Below the pieces are notes generated by a model, which worked only from the letters and a program-made list of their open reading frames with translations, was not told where the DNA came from and made no database searches. A stretch of DNA of 64,000 nucleotides from Novosphingobium sp. 9U (GTDB lineage Bacteria; Pseudomonadota; Alphaproteobacteria; Sphingomonadales; Sphingomonadaceae), in NCBI RefSeq assembly GCF_902506425.1, contig NZ_LR732469.1:2651522-2715521 (forward strand), given 5' to 3'. Position numbers and translations under genes: made by a program. Shown here one piece after another: positions 35,438-44,897 of the stretch. Each line of letters begins with the position of its first letter. Position 1 is the stretch's first letter.

Positions 35438-36646
35438 CTACAGTCCCGCCTTGGCAAAGGCTTGGTCGAGGTCCTCGATCAGATCGTCGGGATCTTCCAG
35501 GCCGACGTTCAGGCGCAGCATGCCCTCGCCGATGCCCATTGCCTCGCGCGCCTCGGGCCCCATGTTGTGGTGGGTGGATGACGCCGGATGACACATCAGC
35601 GAGCGCGAGTCGCCGATGTTGTTGGAAATATCGATCAGTTCCAGTGCGTCGAGCAGCGCATGCGCCTGCGTGCGGCCGCCATCGAGCACGAAGCTGAAAA
35701 TGGGGCCGCAGGCGTCCATCTGCTTCACTGCAAGCGCGTGCTGCGGGTGGCTCTCCAGAAAAGGATGAAGGATCTGCGGCACGCGGCTCTCGACAAAGCG
35801 GCCCACCTTCATCGCGTTCTCGCTCTGGCGCTTGGCGCGCAGGTCCAGCGTCTCTAGTCCCTTGAGCACCACCCAAGCGTTGAACGGCGAGAGGTTGGGC
35901 CCGGTGTTGCGCTGGAACGGCAGCAGCTTGTCGTTGATGAAGGCTTCCGTCCCGCAAACCGCGCCGGCGAGCACGCGGCCCTGCCCGTCCATCAGCTTGG
36001 TGGCCGAGTAGGCGACGACATCCGCGCCGAACTCGATCGGCCGTTGGAGCGCCGGCGAGCAGAACGCGTTGTCGACCACCGAGGTGATCCCGTGCGCCCG
36101 GGCGAGACCGCAGATGTACTCGAGATCGGCGACGTCCATCGTCGGATTCGCCGGCGTTTCGAAGAAGAACACCTTGGTGTTGGGCCGGATCGCGGCTTCC
36201 CACGCCGCGTTATCGCGCGCGTCGACTACGGTGACGTCCACGCCGAAGCGCGGCAGCAAGTGGTCGCCCAGCCAGCGGCATGAACCGAACGCGGCGCGCG
36301 CCGTTACCATGTGGTCGCCGGCCGAGAGTTGGCAGAGCAGCGCCGCGGTCATCGCCGCCATGCCGGACGCCTGGGTGCGGCATGCCTCGGCACCTTCCAG
36401 CAGGGCGATGCGCTCTTCCAGCATCTGCACCGTCGGGTTCTGGAGGCGCGAATAGGTCATGCCCGCATCTTCGCCGGCGAAGCGCGCGGCAACGGTGGCG
36501 GCATCGTCGTACGAGTAGCCCGAGGTGAGGAACAGCGCCTCGCTGGTCTCACCCATCTCCGACCGCCACGTGCCGCCGCGGATGGCGCGGGTGGCCGGCC
36601 GCCATTGGAGGGTCTTGGTGCGATCTTGTCCGGTGGTGCGCTTCAT
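35438..36646 (-). CDS. metZ: O-succinylhomoserine sulfhydrylase
   Basis: The 402-residue protein is a PLP-dependent trans-sulfuration enzyme of the Cys/Met metabolism family. TSGYSYDDAATVAARFAGE and YSRLQNPTVQMLEERIALLE lead into ASGMAAMTAALLCQL, the PLP lysine is in AYSATKLMDGQGRVLAGAV, and TPANPTMDV is present. These details fit MetZ, which makes homocysteine directly from O-succinylhomoserine and sulfide in methionine synthesis. MetB or MetY are the alternatives. It is divergent from the PMT gene with only 47 bp between starts. Confidence 0.9.
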   Translation of the reverse strand: MKRTTGQDRTKTLQWRPATRAIRGGTWRSEMGETSEALFLTSGYSYDDAATVAARFAGEDAGMTYSRLQNPTVQMLEERIALLEGAEACRTQASGMAAMTAALLCQLSAGDHMVTARAAFGSCRWLGDHLLPRFGVDVTVVDARDNAAWEAAIRPNTKVFFFETPANPTMDVADLEYICGLARAHGITSVVDNAFCSPALQRPIEFGADVVAYSATKLMDGQGRVLAGAVCGTEAFINDKLLPFQRNTGPNLSPFNAWVVLKGLETLDLRAKRQSENAMKVGRFVESRVPQILHPFLESHPQHALAVKQMDACGPIFSFVLDGGRTQAHALLDALELIDISNNIGDSRSLMCHPASSTHHNMGPEAREAMGIGEGMLRLNVGLEDPDDLIEDLDQAFAKAGL

Positions 36647-36693
36647 GGCTGCGGCGTTTACGGGCGAGTGCGGGTCGAGACAAGGGTGGGCGT

Positions 36694-38040
36694 GTGGCCG
36701 CGACCTCTCGATACAACCCTGCCCTTGCCGCCGACCGCGCTGCCGCTTATGCCGCCGCCCCGATGCAAGCCTCTCGCGACCGCGATCCCCTGCCCTGGTG
36801 CCTGGCGATCGGCTTCGCGTTCCTGCTCGTGTGCCTCCACCGGCTCGGCATTCCGAACAAGATCTACTTCGACGAAGTGCATTACGTGAAGGCGGCGCGC
36901 AAGCTGCTGCAGGGCCTGCCTGCCAATCGAGAGCATCCGATGTTCGCCAAGGAGGTGATCGCCGGCTCCATTGCGCTGCTGGGCGATCGGCCGTGGGCGT
37001 GGCGCATTCCTTCCGTACTGTTCGGGGTTCTGGGCCTGCACGCTTACGGCCGGCTGGTATGGTACGTCACCTTGCGCCGCCGGGCGACGATCCTGGCCGC
37101 GGTGCTGCTCGCGACCGACTTCCTGTGGTTCGCGCAGAGCCGCATCGCCATGCTCGACATGGTCTCGGCGGGCTTGGGCATGGTGGCGCTGTGGCAGTTC
37201 GCCGCATTGATCCGCGAGCCTGCGAGGATGCCCCGGTTGAGGCTGGCGGCGTGCGGGATCGCCCTGGGCCTGTCGCTCGGCGCCAAGTGGAGTATAGCCC
37301 CCGCCTTGGCGCTGCCGGGCCTCACCTTCCTGGCTCTGCGGATCCGGGAAAGTGGCTGGCGCGTGATCGGAAGCAGAGGGTCAGGTCCGGTGCCTGGTGT
37401 CTCGCTGGTCGAAGCGGCGCTCTGGCTCGGCGTGCTGCCGCTCGCGCTTTATTGGCTGACTTACCTGCCGGGCTTTTTCTGGACCGATCGGCCGATCGAT
37501 CCGCTCGGCTTCGTCCACCATCACCAGTACATGCTCAAGCTGCAGGACAGCGTGAAGAAGCTGCACCCCTATCGCAGCGTCTGGTACCAGTGGGTGATCA
37601 ACTGGCGCGCGATCTGGTATCTCTATGAGTTTGTAGACGGCGCGCAGCGCGGCATCCTGATGATCGGCAATCCCTTCACCATGCTGGCCGGACTGCCCGC
37701 GCTGCTCTGGTGCCTGTGGGTGGGCATCCGGCAGCGGCGCTGGGACGCACTGGCCTTCGTCGTGCTCTACGTCGCGACGCTGATGCTATGGGCGGTGAAC
37801 GGCAAGCCCATCCAGTTCTACTACCACTACCTCCTACCCGCGGCCTTCCTGATGGCCTGCTTGGCGCTGGCGCTCGACGCGATCTGGTCGCGCGCGGACC
37901 GCTGGCGCTGGCTCGCGCCTGCTTCGATGGTGGTGGCACTGGGCATGTTCGTCTATTTCTACCCGATCATCTCGGCCGCCCGCCTGCACCATGGCAAGCA
38001 GAGCTACGCGCAGTACATGTGGCTGAGAAGCTGGCGCTGA
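36694..38040 (+). CDS. PMT-family (GT39/GT83-like) membrane glycosyltransferase
   Basis: The product is 448 residues from GTG 36694 or 425 from ATG 36763; the start is uncertain. The protein has about eleven membrane segments and PMT-family motifs. FDEVHYVKAARKLL is in the first periplasmic loop (acidic catalytic pair), followed by EHPMFAKEVIAG and PRY-type loop sequences. Such enzymes move mannose or another sugar from a polyprenyl-phosphate donor to protein or lipid on the periplasmic side. A polyprenol-phosphate sugar synthase (GT2-GtrA) lies 690 bp downstream on the other strand and could supply the donor. Confidence 0.85.
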   Translation: MAATSRYNPALAADRAAAYAAAPMQASRDRDPLPWCLAIGFAFLLVCLHRLGIPNKIYFDEVHYVKAARKLLQGLPANREHPMFAKEVIAGSIALLGDRPWAWRIPSVLFGVLGLHAYGRLVWYVTLRRRATILAAVLLATDFLWFAQSRIAMLDMVSAGLGMVALWQFAALIREPARMPRLRLAACGIALGLSLGAKWSIAPALALPGLTFLALRIRESGWRVIGSRGSGPVPGVSLVEAALWLGVLPLALYWLTYLPGFFWTDRPIDPLGFVHHHQYMLKLQDSVKKLHPYRSVWYQWVINWRAIWYLYEFVDGAQRGILMIGNPFTMLAGLPALLWCLWVGIRQRRWDALAFVVLYVATLMLWAVNGKPIQFYYHYLLPAAFLMACLALALDAIWSRADRWRWLAPASMVVALGMFVYFYPIISAARLHHGKQSYAQYMWLRSWR

Positions 38041-38095
38041 CGGCCTTCCAGGGGGCATAAGAGACCGTCAGCGCCGCATCGGATCGCGTCAAGGG

Positions 38096-38584
38096 TCAGG
38101 CCACGACCCGGTGCTTCTCGTCGCCGGCGCCGGCGAGCATCGCTTTCCAGTTTTCGAGCGTGAAGACGGCCTGGTATTCGGCCTGCATCTCTGCGGTGAG
38201 CACTTCGACCATGCGTTCGCCCTCGACCCACAGCTCGATCACGCCGAACGCGCCGCCGCGCTTGCGGTACTTGGCCGGCCAGTCCTCGCGGCGGGCGATC
38301 GCGAAGACCTCGTCTTGCGAGAGGTTGGTGGCCATGGCGAAGTGGGTGGCGCACAGACCGCCCTCGCCCGGAACGCCGATCGCGTCGGCGTCGCCCGGCA
38401 TCTCCATCAGCTCGGTGCCGCGCGGGTAGATCTCGATCGCGGTCCCGCGATCGTCACCGGCATGGGCGATCCAGCTGCCGTCGGCGACGGGCGGGAACGG
38501 CGTGGCCTCGCCACCGAACAACTCGGCAAACACAGTAGCGACATGGCGCGGATCGCGCGCATCGATGGAAACGTGGAACAGCAT
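38096..38584 (-). CDS. VOC-superfamily (glyoxalase-like) protein
   Basis: The 162-residue protein, with GGGAGAAG before its ATG, starts MLFHVSIDARDPRHVATVFAELFGG, a typical vicinal-oxygen-chelate opening with a metal-type His. TAIEIYPRGTELM provides the Glu of the first module, and a second half with THFAMATNLSQDEVFAIARR follows. It could be a metal-dependent lyase, dioxygenase or a binding protein. The substrate is not evident. Confidence 0.75.
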   Translation of the reverse strand: MLFHVSIDARDPRHVATVFAELFGGEATPFPPVADGSWIAHAGDDRGTAIEIYPRGTELMEMPGDADAIGVPGEGGLCATHFAMATNLSQDEVFAIARREDWPAKYRKRGGAFGVIELWVEGERMVEVLTAEMQAEYQAVFTLENWKAMLAGAGDEKHRVVA

Positions 38585-38726
38585 GGGTCTTCTCCCGATC
38601 TCTAAAGATGCGGGTCAGAAGACCTCTCGGCTGGGTGAGACAACGCGCGTCCGTCCAAGGATGGATGGTCCGCGACGAACGTCAGCCTGTCAGGTCCATT
38701 CCCAAATGGCGAGGACCGGACGCAAC

Positions 38727-39908
38727 TCAGTTGGCGCCGTACTTGCCCCAGACGAACTTGGACGACAGCGCGAAGTTCCACACGGAAGCCATGACCACGC
38801 CGACCAGCGCCGCCGGGTACTCGTGGATGCCGTAGTGGACGAGCACTGCCGAGACGCCGACGTTGGCGGTCAGGCCAACCGAGCAGGTGAGCGCGAACTT
38901 GGCCCAGCCGCGCATCAGCGGCACGAAGCCGGTCAGCCGCTTGTCGGCATACGTCAGCGCGTTGTTGAGGAAGAAGTTGAACGTCATCGCGCAGACCGCC
39001 GCGATCGTCTGGCCGACTTCGAACGCGCCGACCAGCTGCCCCTTCATGCCAGGACCGCCGAACATCGCGAGGATAGCGGTCAGCACGGCCATGTGCACCA
39101 CCACGCCGACGGCGCCGATCGTGCCGAACAAGGCGAAGCGCGTCGGGATGATCCGGCCCAGCCATTTGTCGTAGAGGCCGACCAGGAACTCGAAGACCAC
39201 GGTCCGATCGAGCTTGCTTTCGCCCTCGGCACGGGCGGCGAACGCAAGCGGAACTTCCTTGACGCGCAACGGGGTCTCCACGGTAGCGAGGATGTCGAGA
39301 AGGATTTTGAAGCCGACGCCGGACAGCCGGTGCGCATCGACGCGCAGGGTTTCGGCGCGCAGCATGAAGAAGCCGCTCATCGGGTCGGTGAGTGTGAGGC
39401 CGGTGACCTTGCGCGCCAGCTTGTTGGCGACACCCGAGGCCTTGACCCGGTCCGGCCGGTTCCACGCCTCGGTGCTGGCCCCTTCGCAGAAACGCGAGGC
39501 ATAGGCGACGTCGTACTCGCCCGACTGGATCGCCTCCAGCATGCCCGGCAGCAGCTTGGGGTCATGCTGGTGGTCGGCATCCATCACGGCGACGACCGGT
39601 GCGGCGGTGGAGCACATGCCCTCGATCGCGGCGGAGGACAGTCCGCGCCGGCCGATGCGCTGGATGACGCGCAGCCGCGGATCGCGCAAGGAGATCGCGC
39701 GCGCCATGTCGGCCGTGCCATCGGGGCTATTGTCGTCGACGACGATGGCCTCCCAGGCGATGCCCGTGAGTGCGGCGTCAAGCCGCTCCACCAGCGTCTC
39801 GAGGTTGTTGCGCTCGTTGAATGTCGGCAGCACGACGGCGAGCTCAAGCGGCTTTGCGGCAGCAGCAACGGCTTGCGCCAGCTCTGATCGAGGCATGTTC
39901 ATGGGCAC
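38727..39908 (-). CDS. Glycosyltransferase family 2 fused to GtrA-like domain
   Basis: Residues about 20-260 form a GT2 domain of the polyprenol-phosphate mannose synthase type: VVLPTFNERNNLETLVERL, the metal/nucleotide motif VVDDNSPDGTAD, and VMDADHQHDP with DPMSGFFML. Residues about 265-393 form a four-helix GtrA domain (FALFGTIGAVGVVVHMAVLT, FNFFLNNALTYADKR, WNFALSSKFVWG). GT2-GtrA fusions make and flip polyprenyl-phosphate sugars. The 393-residue length is usual for them. It probably partners the PMT enzyme nearby. Confidence 0.92.
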   Translation of the reverse strand: MPMNMPRSELAQAVAAAAKPLELAVVLPTFNERNNLETLVERLDAALTGIAWEAIVVDDNSPDGTADMARAISLRDPRLRVIQRIGRRGLSSAAIEGMCSTAAPVVAVMDADHQHDPKLLPGMLEAIQSGEYDVAYASRFCEGASTEAWNRPDRVKASGVANKLARKVTGLTLTDPMSGFFMLRAETLRVDAHRLSGVGFKILLDILATVETPLRVKEVPLAFAARAEGESKLDRTVVFEFLVGLYDKWLGRIIPTRFALFGTIGAVGVVVHMAVLTAILAMFGGPGMKGQLVGAFEVGQTIAAVCAMTFNFFLNNALTYADKRLTGFVPLMRGWAKFALTCSVGLTANVGVSAVLVHYGIHEYPAALVGVVMASVWNFALSSKFVWGKYGAN

Positions 39909-40035
39909 GGGGCTTAGTTGGTAAACCTGAAAGAAGCTTTAGCGCAATTTACTTTACCGGTTCATAATGCCGGCAGGCCAGTCCCGCCGCTCACAAAGGC
40001 TGCAAGCAAAGTCCAGCCGCTCACAGCCCGCCCAC

Positions 40036-41094
40036 TTACAGAGCGGCAAGGACGGCATCACCGATCTCGCGAGTGCCGGCGCGGCCGCCAAGATCGCCGC
40101 CGCGCACGCCATCGGCCAAGGCCTTGCTGACCGCCGCCTCGATGCGCGCGGCGTGCTCCTCCAGCCCGAAGCTGTGACGCAGCAGCATTGCGGCCGAGAG
40201 GATCGTCGCCATCGGATTGGCCAGCCCCTTCCCGGCAATGTCGGGTGCCGAGCCGTGGATCGGCTCGTACAGACCATAGGTGCCCTCTGCCAGGCTGGCC
40301 GACGCGAGCAGGCCAATGGAGCCCACGCACATGCTCGCCTGGTCGGACAGGATGTCGCCGAACAGGTTGCCGGTGACGATGACGTCGAACTGGCCGGGGT
40401 TCTTCACCAGCTGCATCGCCGCGTTGTCGACGTACATGTGGCTGAGCTCGACCTCAGGGTACTCCTTGGCGACCTCGATCACCACGTCGCGCCACAGCTG
40501 CGAGGTTTCGAGCACGTTGGCCTTGTCGACCGAACACAGCTTCTTGCTGCGGCCCATCGCGGCGGTGAAGCCGGTGTGCGCGATGCGGCGCACTTCGTCT
40601 TCGGCGTAAGACATCATGTCCCACCCCTGGCGGCGGCCGTCCTCCAGCGTGCGGGTGCCTTTCTCGCCGAAGTAGACGTCGCCGTTCAGCTCGCGCACGA
40701 TCAACAAGTCGATCAGCCGAGCGACTTCGGGGCGCAGCGTGGTGAGGTCTTCCAGGCCCTTGAACACCGTCGCTGGCCGCAGGTTGGCGAACAGCCCCAA
40801 CTCCTTCCGCAGGCCGAGCACCGCCTGCTCGGGCCGGAGTGCACGCTCCAGGTGGTCGAGCGAAAAGTCTCCCACCGCCCCGAACAGGATAGCCTGGCAA
40901 GAGCGCGCAATATCCAGCGTCTCGGCCGGCAGCGGGTGGCCATGCTTGCGGTACGCCGCGCCGCCGACATCGCCCTCGACCAGCTCAAGACCCGGCAGGT
41001 CGAGCGCCTGGAGGACGCGGACCGCCTCGGCGGTGACCTCGGGACCGATCCCGTCGCCGGCGAAAACCGCTACCCGCATCGCATTCGCGCCCAT
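40036..41094 (-). CDS. leuB: 3-isopropylmalate dehydrogenase
   Basis: The product has [15 protein letters not shown] at the N-terminus, [20 protein letters not shown] with RPA, and the signature region [20 protein letters not shown] with [11 protein letters not shown], all LeuB hallmarks. It performs NAD-dependent oxidation and decarboxylation of 3-isopropylmalate in leucine biosynthesis. ATG 41094 is preferred because AGGGGA lies 6 nt upstream (352 residues); ATG 41079 would start at MRVAVF. The gene follows recO by 16 bp; leuC and leuD are not in the window. Confidence 0.95.
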   Translation of the reverse strand: MGANAMRVAVFAGDGIGPEVTAEAVRVLQALDLPGLELVEGDVGGAAYRKHGHPLPAETLDIARSCQAILFGAVGDFSLDHLERALRPEQAVLGLRKELGLFANLRPATVFKGLEDLTTLRPEVARLIDLLIVRELNGDVYFGEKGTRTLEDGRRQGWDMMSYAEDEVRRIAHTGFTAAMGRSKKLCSVDKANVLETSQLWRDVVIEVAKEYPEVELSHMYVDNAAMQLVKNPGQFDVIVTGNLFGDILSDQASMCVGSIGLLASASLAEGTYGLYEPIHGSAPDIAGKGLANPMATILSAAMLLRHSFGLEEHAARIEAAVSKALADGVRGGDLGGRAGTREIGDAVLAAL

Positions 41095-41110
41095 GCACAT
41101 TCCCCTGGCC

Positions 41111-41719
41111 TCAGACACCAACCAGGCGCGCCCAACGCTCGCGCAAGATTGCGCGCGCCGCCATAACGTCTGCGCGCCGTTCGGCAAGCGGGTAGCGCGC
41201 CAGTTCGCGCCCGATGCGATCGAAGGCGTCAAAGATCGCCGGCCAGTCGCCGTTGTCCGGGCGCTTTGCCGCAACGCCATAGCCCAGCTCGCGCAGCAGC
41301 AGCACCTCGTAGGAGAGCAACGGAATGGCCCAGCCGCGCGCGGAAGGGGCAACCGTGATCGCCGTCAGCAGTGCCGCCAGGGCATCGAACAGTGCGGGAT
41401 AGGGCTGGCGTTCGGGGAGCGTGGCGGCGGTGAGCGCCGTAACCCAGGCGATCCCGGCTGCCGGCAGCGGCTCGCCAAGCCAAGGCCCGCGGCTCTCACG
41501 CAATTCGACGCGGGCGAAGGGAAGCTGGCTCTCCGACCGGGAGCGGACTTCGGCTTCAACGAGGTTTCCGGGCAGCAGGACCGGTCGCAGTTGTCGGCCT
41601 CGCCCGCCTGCGACAAACGCGCCCACTAGGCCCTGCTCGGCCGTGAGCAGGCGGGCGATGACCGCCGTTTCGCCGTGTGGCCGGCTGGCACAGACGATGG
41701 CGGGACCGCGGAAGTGCAT
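41111..41719 (-). CDS. recO: DNA repair protein RecO
   Basis: The 202-residue protein has the RecO N-terminal OB fold ([40 protein letters not shown]) and a helical C-terminal half ([16 protein letters not shown]). RecO loads RecA with RecF and RecR on SSB-coated DNA. It is about 40 residues shorter than usual and lacks the zinc-finger Cys cluster of many RecO proteins, as in other alphaproteobacteria. It is in a unit with leuB. Confidence 0.88.
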   Translation of the reverse strand: MHFRGPAIVCASRPHGETAVIARLLTAEQGLVGAFVAGGRGRQLRPVLLPGNLVEAEVRSRSESQLPFARVELRESRGPWLGEPLPAAGIAWVTALTAATLPERQPYPALFDALAALLTAITVAPSARGWAIPLLSYEVLLLRELGYGVAAKRPDNGDWPAIFDAFDRIGRELARYPLAERRADVMAARAILRERWARLVGV

Positions 41720-41855
41720 CAGCTAAGCTGTGGAAGCTGAGACGTCCGCTGGCAAGCATAGGCGCTGGACCGGTTCCGGCATCTCACAGGCTCTCGTCGA
41801 AACGCGATCAGCGCGCGCGGCGACGAAATCGGTCTCGGGTCGAGCCGGGATAATC

Positions 41856-42125
41856 CTACGCCGCGACCGCCTCGCTGCAATCCGCGCACGGCTCTGCTGC
41901 CTTCGCCCGATCCGCATCGATCAGCGCGCTCTGTTTGCGGCCCATGGTCCAGTTGCGGCCGAGCCGGACTGAAGGGTTGGGCGCACACCAGATCTCGCCG
42001 CTGTCGTTCAGGACGGTGACCCAGATCAGGTTATGCTCCTGACCGTAGTCGATCATGCCGATGGCATAGCCGTCACCCTTTTCCATCACGTGGAGCGGGA
42101 TCGTCGGGTTCAATTGCGTAAACAT
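41856..42125 (-). CDS. Conserved hypothetical protein (89 residues)
   Basis: The small protein, MFTQLNPTIPLHVMEKGDGY with AIGMIDYGQEHNLIWVTVL, then ETGEIW-like SGEIWCAPNPSVRLGRNWT, looks like an all-beta domain. It ends with a CADC pair in a charged tail that could bind metal. Similar small proteins are common in alphaproteobacteria, but I do not know a function. The strong codon bias and neighbours on the same strand support a real gene. Confidence 0.7.
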   Translation of the reverse strand: MFTQLNPTIPLHVMEKGDGYAIGMIDYGQEHNLIWVTVLNDSGEIWCAPNPSVRLGRNWTMGRKQSALIDADRAKAAEPCADCSEAVAA

Positions 42126-42204
42126 AGATCAATCTGCCTTCTGCCGCTCATAACTGCGGCAGCGCAGATCGGTTGCTCGCCCCCAAGGACAGGGGAGGCC
42201 GGGT

Positions 42205-42459
42205 TCAGCTTTTGGCGATCAGCTTCATTTCGAGCTCGTCGACGCGCTTCTTGAGCGCCTCGGTCTCATCACGCGCCTTGACGGCGAGGTCCTTGACGGT
42301 CTCGAACTCCTCGCGGCTGACGAAGTCCATTTCGCCCAGCAGTTCCTTGAACCGCTCACGCGCGGAATCGCGAGCCTCGCGGCCGACACCGGCCAGAGTG
42401 CCGGCAGCACTGTTCATCAGTTTGACGAAGTCGGCGATGAAGGGGTTTTCGCTTTGCAT
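42205..42459 (-). CDS. ubiK: UbiK-family (BMFP) accessory protein
   Basis: The 84-residue protein starts MQSENPFIADFVKLMNSAAG and then has a helix and a C-terminal coiled coil (FVSREEFETVKDLAVKARDE, ALKKRVDELEMKL). This is the BMFP/UbiK layout, an accessory factor in aerobic ubiquinone synthesis that also perturbs membranes in vitro. It is 39 bp downstream of tspO on the same strand... the tspO gene ends at 42499. Confidence 0.88.
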   Translation of the reverse strand: MQSENPFIADFVKLMNSAAGTLAGVGREARDSARERFKELLGEMDFVSREEFETVKDLAVKARDETEALKKRVDELEMKLIAKS

Positions 42460-42498
42460 GTGCCTTAGATGGGCAAATCGGCCCGCCGCTGCAAGAGT

Positions 42499-43053
42499 TC
42501 AGAACTCGATCCGCTCGACCGCGCCGGACGGATGCACGCCATCAAGGTCACGGTTGTCCTGCAGAATCGCGTAGTTGAGGTAGGTCGCGAACAAGATCCA
42601 GGCGAGATAAGGCGCCAGCAACCAGGCCGCGCTCGGCCGTATGCGCGCGAACAGCACGATCGTGAGCACAACCGCGGCATCGAGCAGCAGGATGTCGACG
42701 AGCGCGCCGGTGATGCGGTGCGCGCCGAAGAACAGCGGCGACCAGGCCAGATTGATGGCGAGCTGCACGGCAAAGACCAGCGCGGCAAGCCCCCGCCCCC
42801 TCGCCCCCGCGGCCGAAAGCACAACGGCGAGCGCCAGGCCCATCAGGATATAGAGCACGCTCCAGACCAGCCCGAACGCGGCAGGTGGCGGGTAGCCAAT
42901 TGGCTTGCGCAGCGCGGCGAACCAGGCCTCATCGGCGCCGCTGCCGGATAGTACGCCCGACAGGATGCCCAGGATCAGCACCACCGGCGCGCAGACCAAA
43001 GCCCAGCGGATCACGCCGGCGCGCAACTGCCATGTGGAGGCCAGGAAGTTCAT
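42499..43053 (-). CDS. tspO: TspO/MBR family protein
   Basis: The 184-residue protein has five membrane helices and TspO motifs: WFAALRKPIGYPPPAAFGLVW (helix 1-2 region, here with W-S at its end), YILMGLALAVV, and NLAWSPLFFGAHR in helix 4. The product binds tetrapyrroles or sterols at the membrane and, in Rhodobacter, modulates photosynthesis genes. It begins MNFLASTWQLRAG at 43053, with a weak RBS, and carries an N-terminal extension of about 20 residues. Confidence 0.9.
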   Translation of the reverse strand: MNFLASTWQLRAGVIRWALVCAPVVLILGILSGVLSGSGADEAWFAALRKPIGYPPPAAFGLVWSVLYILMGLALAVVLSAAGARGRGLAALVFAVQLAINLAWSPLFFGAHRITGALVDILLLDAAVVLTIVLFARIRPSAAWLLAPYLAWILFATYLNYAILQDNRDLDGVHPSGAVERIEF

Positions 43054-43134
43054 CCGTTCAGCAAACTCTCGAATCGCCCGTTTCGCCGCTGTTGTTGCGG
43101 GAACAAGACCATCGCGCAAGAATGCGGTGGACGG

Positions 43135-43944
43135 TCAGGTGTCCCGCGATGAGTACACCAGGAACTCGACATTGCCCTCAGGGCCGGTGATCGGGCTTTC
43201 GACGATGCCGTGAACGGTCCAGCCACTCGCCTCCAGCCAGTCGCGCACCTCGCCGCAGACGCGCGCATGCAGCGCCGGATCGCGCACAACGCCGCCCTTG
43301 CCGACCTCGCCGCGCCCGACCTCGAACTGCGGCTTGATCAGGGCGACCAGGGTGCAACGCGCAGCGGCCAGGCGCAGCGGCACCTCCAGCACTTTGGCGA
43401 GGCCGATGAAGCTGGCGTCGCAGACGACCCAGTCGCAGGCTGCGTCTATCATCTCGGGCGTCAGGATGCGGGCGCTGGTCTGTTCCAGCACGGTCACGCG
43501 CGGGTCCTGGCGCAGCTTCCAGGCGAGTTGGTTGGTGCCGGAGTCGACCGCGAAGACGCGCGCCGCGCCCTTGCTCAGCAGCACGTCGGTAAAGCCGCCG
43601 GTCGAGCTGCCGATGTCCATCGCGGTCGCGCCAGCGGGATCGAGGCCGAAGTGCTCGATGGCATGCGCGAGCTTGATGCCACCGCGCGAGACCCAAGGAT
43701 GATCACGCCCACGTACGTCGAGCACAGCATCGCCGGCGATCTGCTGTCCCGGCTTCGCGATCTTGCTCTCGCCCGAGAACACCAGACCCGCCAGTACGAG
43801 CGCCTGCGCCCGCGTGCGGCTTTCCGCCAAGCCGCGGTCGACCAGCAACTGATCGACGCGCACCTTCGCCGCAAGCTTGGGCTTGGCCGCAGGCTTGCGC
43901 TTGCCAGCCGGGTCGCTGGATCGAGGCGGAGGAGCGTTGGACAT
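43135..43944 (-). CDS. tlyA: TlyA-family 2'-O-methyltransferase/hemolysin-like protein
   Basis: After a Lys/Pro/Ala-rich N-terminal extension of about 25 residues, the protein has an S4 RNA-binding domain (VRVDQLLVDRGLAESRTRAQ, ALVLAGLVF). A FtsJ-like Rossmann domain follows with motif I AMDIGSSTGGFTDVLL, the DASFIGL segment and LIKPQFEVGRGEVGKGG. This is the TlyA layout; in mycobacteria the enzyme methylates 16S and 23S rRNA riboses. It is 269 residues, and its start is 48 bp from the divergent lipoprotein gene. Confidence 0.92.
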   Translation of the reverse strand: MSNAPPPRSSDPAGKRKPAAKPKLAAKVRVDQLLVDRGLAESRTRAQALVLAGLVFSGESKIAKPGQQIAGDAVLDVRGRDHPWVSRGGIKLAHAIEHFGLDPAGATAMDIGSSTGGFTDVLLSKGAARVFAVDSGTNQLAWKLRQDPRVTVLEQTSARILTPEMIDAACDWVVCDASFIGLAKVLEVPLRLAAARCTLVALIKPQFEVGRGEVGKGGVVRDPALHARVCGEVRDWLEASGWTVHGIVESPITGPEGNVEFLVYSSRDT

Positions 43945-43992
43945 GAGGTGCGCAGGGTTGTGGTGCGGGCCGTCTCATTCCATACCGGCGCG

Positions 43993-44532
43993 ATGAAGGC
44001 AAATCTGCTCAGGCCCAGCGCCACCCTCGCCGTGCTTGCGCTCGCCGCTTGCTCGGGCCCGCGCATGATCCCCGAAACGGAATCACGATCGCCTGCCCCT
44101 GCTCCTCAGCCGGCACAAGGATCCTCGGCCCTGCCGGCCAGTCCGACGCCGAAGGGCTGGGCCGACTTCCCGGCAACGCCCGGCGACTGGCACTGGAGCA
44201 ACGAGGGCGGACGATCGACTGCCCGCTTCGCCAACGGCCGCGTCGTGCTGCGCTGCGACCCTGTGCAGCGCACAGTGCGAATCGAACGGAACGAGTCCGG
44301 TGTGGCCAGCCGCGCGCCTGCGACCCTGCGCATCGTCACGCAGACGCAGACCCGCGCATTCAACGCCGTGCCGCAAGCCGGAGCATACGCGGTGGACGTG
44401 CCGGCGCGCGATCCTCTGCTCGATGCCATGGCCTTCAGCAAGGGACGTTTCGCGATCGAGACCACCGGCCTGCAGACGCTCTATGTGCCAAGCTGGACCG
44501 AGGTGAGCCGGGTGATCGAAGACTGTCGCTGA
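43993..44532 (+). CDS. Hypothetical lipoprotein
   Basis: ATG 43993 gives 179 residues with a lipobox LAAC (Cys at residue 20), then a Pro/Ser/Ala-rich linker and a beta-rich domain (WHWSNEGGRSTARFANGRVV, LRCDPVQRTVRIERNESG, ETTGLQTLYVPSW). A conserved Cys pair, LRCD and the C-terminal EDCR, could be disulfide-linked. No known family is recognised. It should be tethered to the outer or inner membrane in the periplasm. Confidence 0.8.
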   Translation: MKANLLRPSATLAVLALAACSGPRMIPETESRSPAPAPQPAQGSSALPASPTPKGWADFPATPGDWHWSNEGGRSTARFANGRVVLRCDPVQRTVRIERNESGVASRAPATLRIVTQTQTRAFNAVPQAGAYAVDVPARDPLLDAMAFSKGRFAIETTGLQTLYVPSWTEVSRVIEDCR

Positions 44533-44748
44533 GCCCGCGACCACGCTCCTCGTCAGCCTGGGGAAAACCTGCGCGGAGCCGCAGATTTTGGCGGCAAAAA
44601 AAATCTTTGCAAGACTTGTTGTGCGCTGCGCAATGACCCACAAATGGTGCAAGGCAGGATGGTTCGGGCGGCAATAAACCCGCATCTTTCGGCCCCAGCC
44701 GCTCAGCAGCGGCGCTTATGGCTCAACAGCGCGAAAGGAGGTGATCCG

Positions 44749-44805
44749 ATGTCTCATGGTTCAGCAGAGAGGTCGGCTTTTTCCGTCGCGAGGCATTATC
44801 GCTGA
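44749..44805 (+). CDS. 18-codon micro-ORF with perfect Shine-Dalgarno
   Basis: AAAGGAGGTGATCC at 44734-44747 is the exact complement of the usual 16S rRNA 3' end, with GGAGG 7 nt before the ATG. The peptide MSHGSAERSAFSVARHYR ends at TGA 44803-44805. It has no Leu or Ile and one Val, so it is not a typical branched-chain attenuation peptide. It may be a leader peptide, a translated small RNA, or a ribosome-sequestering element. Confidence 0.5.
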   Translation: MSHGSAERSAFSVARHYR

Positions 44806-44863
44806 AGTTCATTCAGTAGGCGATAGAGGTTTCGCTGGCGGCACTTCCGGCCGCTGACCATGT

Positions 44864-44897
44864 GAAGGGCCGTACCGAGGCTTCGGTGCGGCCCTTC
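44864..44897 (+). terminator. strong hairpin, possible terminator or attenuator
   Basis: GAAGGGCCGTACCGA and TCGGTGCGGCCCTTC form a 15-bp stem (one G-T pair) around GGCT. Only a weak TCATTTG follows, so termination is possible but not certain. It lies between the micro-ORF and ilvE. Confidence 0.6.

Noticed and set aside
41720..41855. tRNA-like GGTCGAG segment near 41838
   Set aside because: No acceptor or anticodon arms can be drawn around it.
44749..44805. Classic branched-chain amino acid attenuator peptide
   Set aside because: The peptide has no Leu or Ile and only one Val, so codon-starvation attenuation by these amino acids is not supported.
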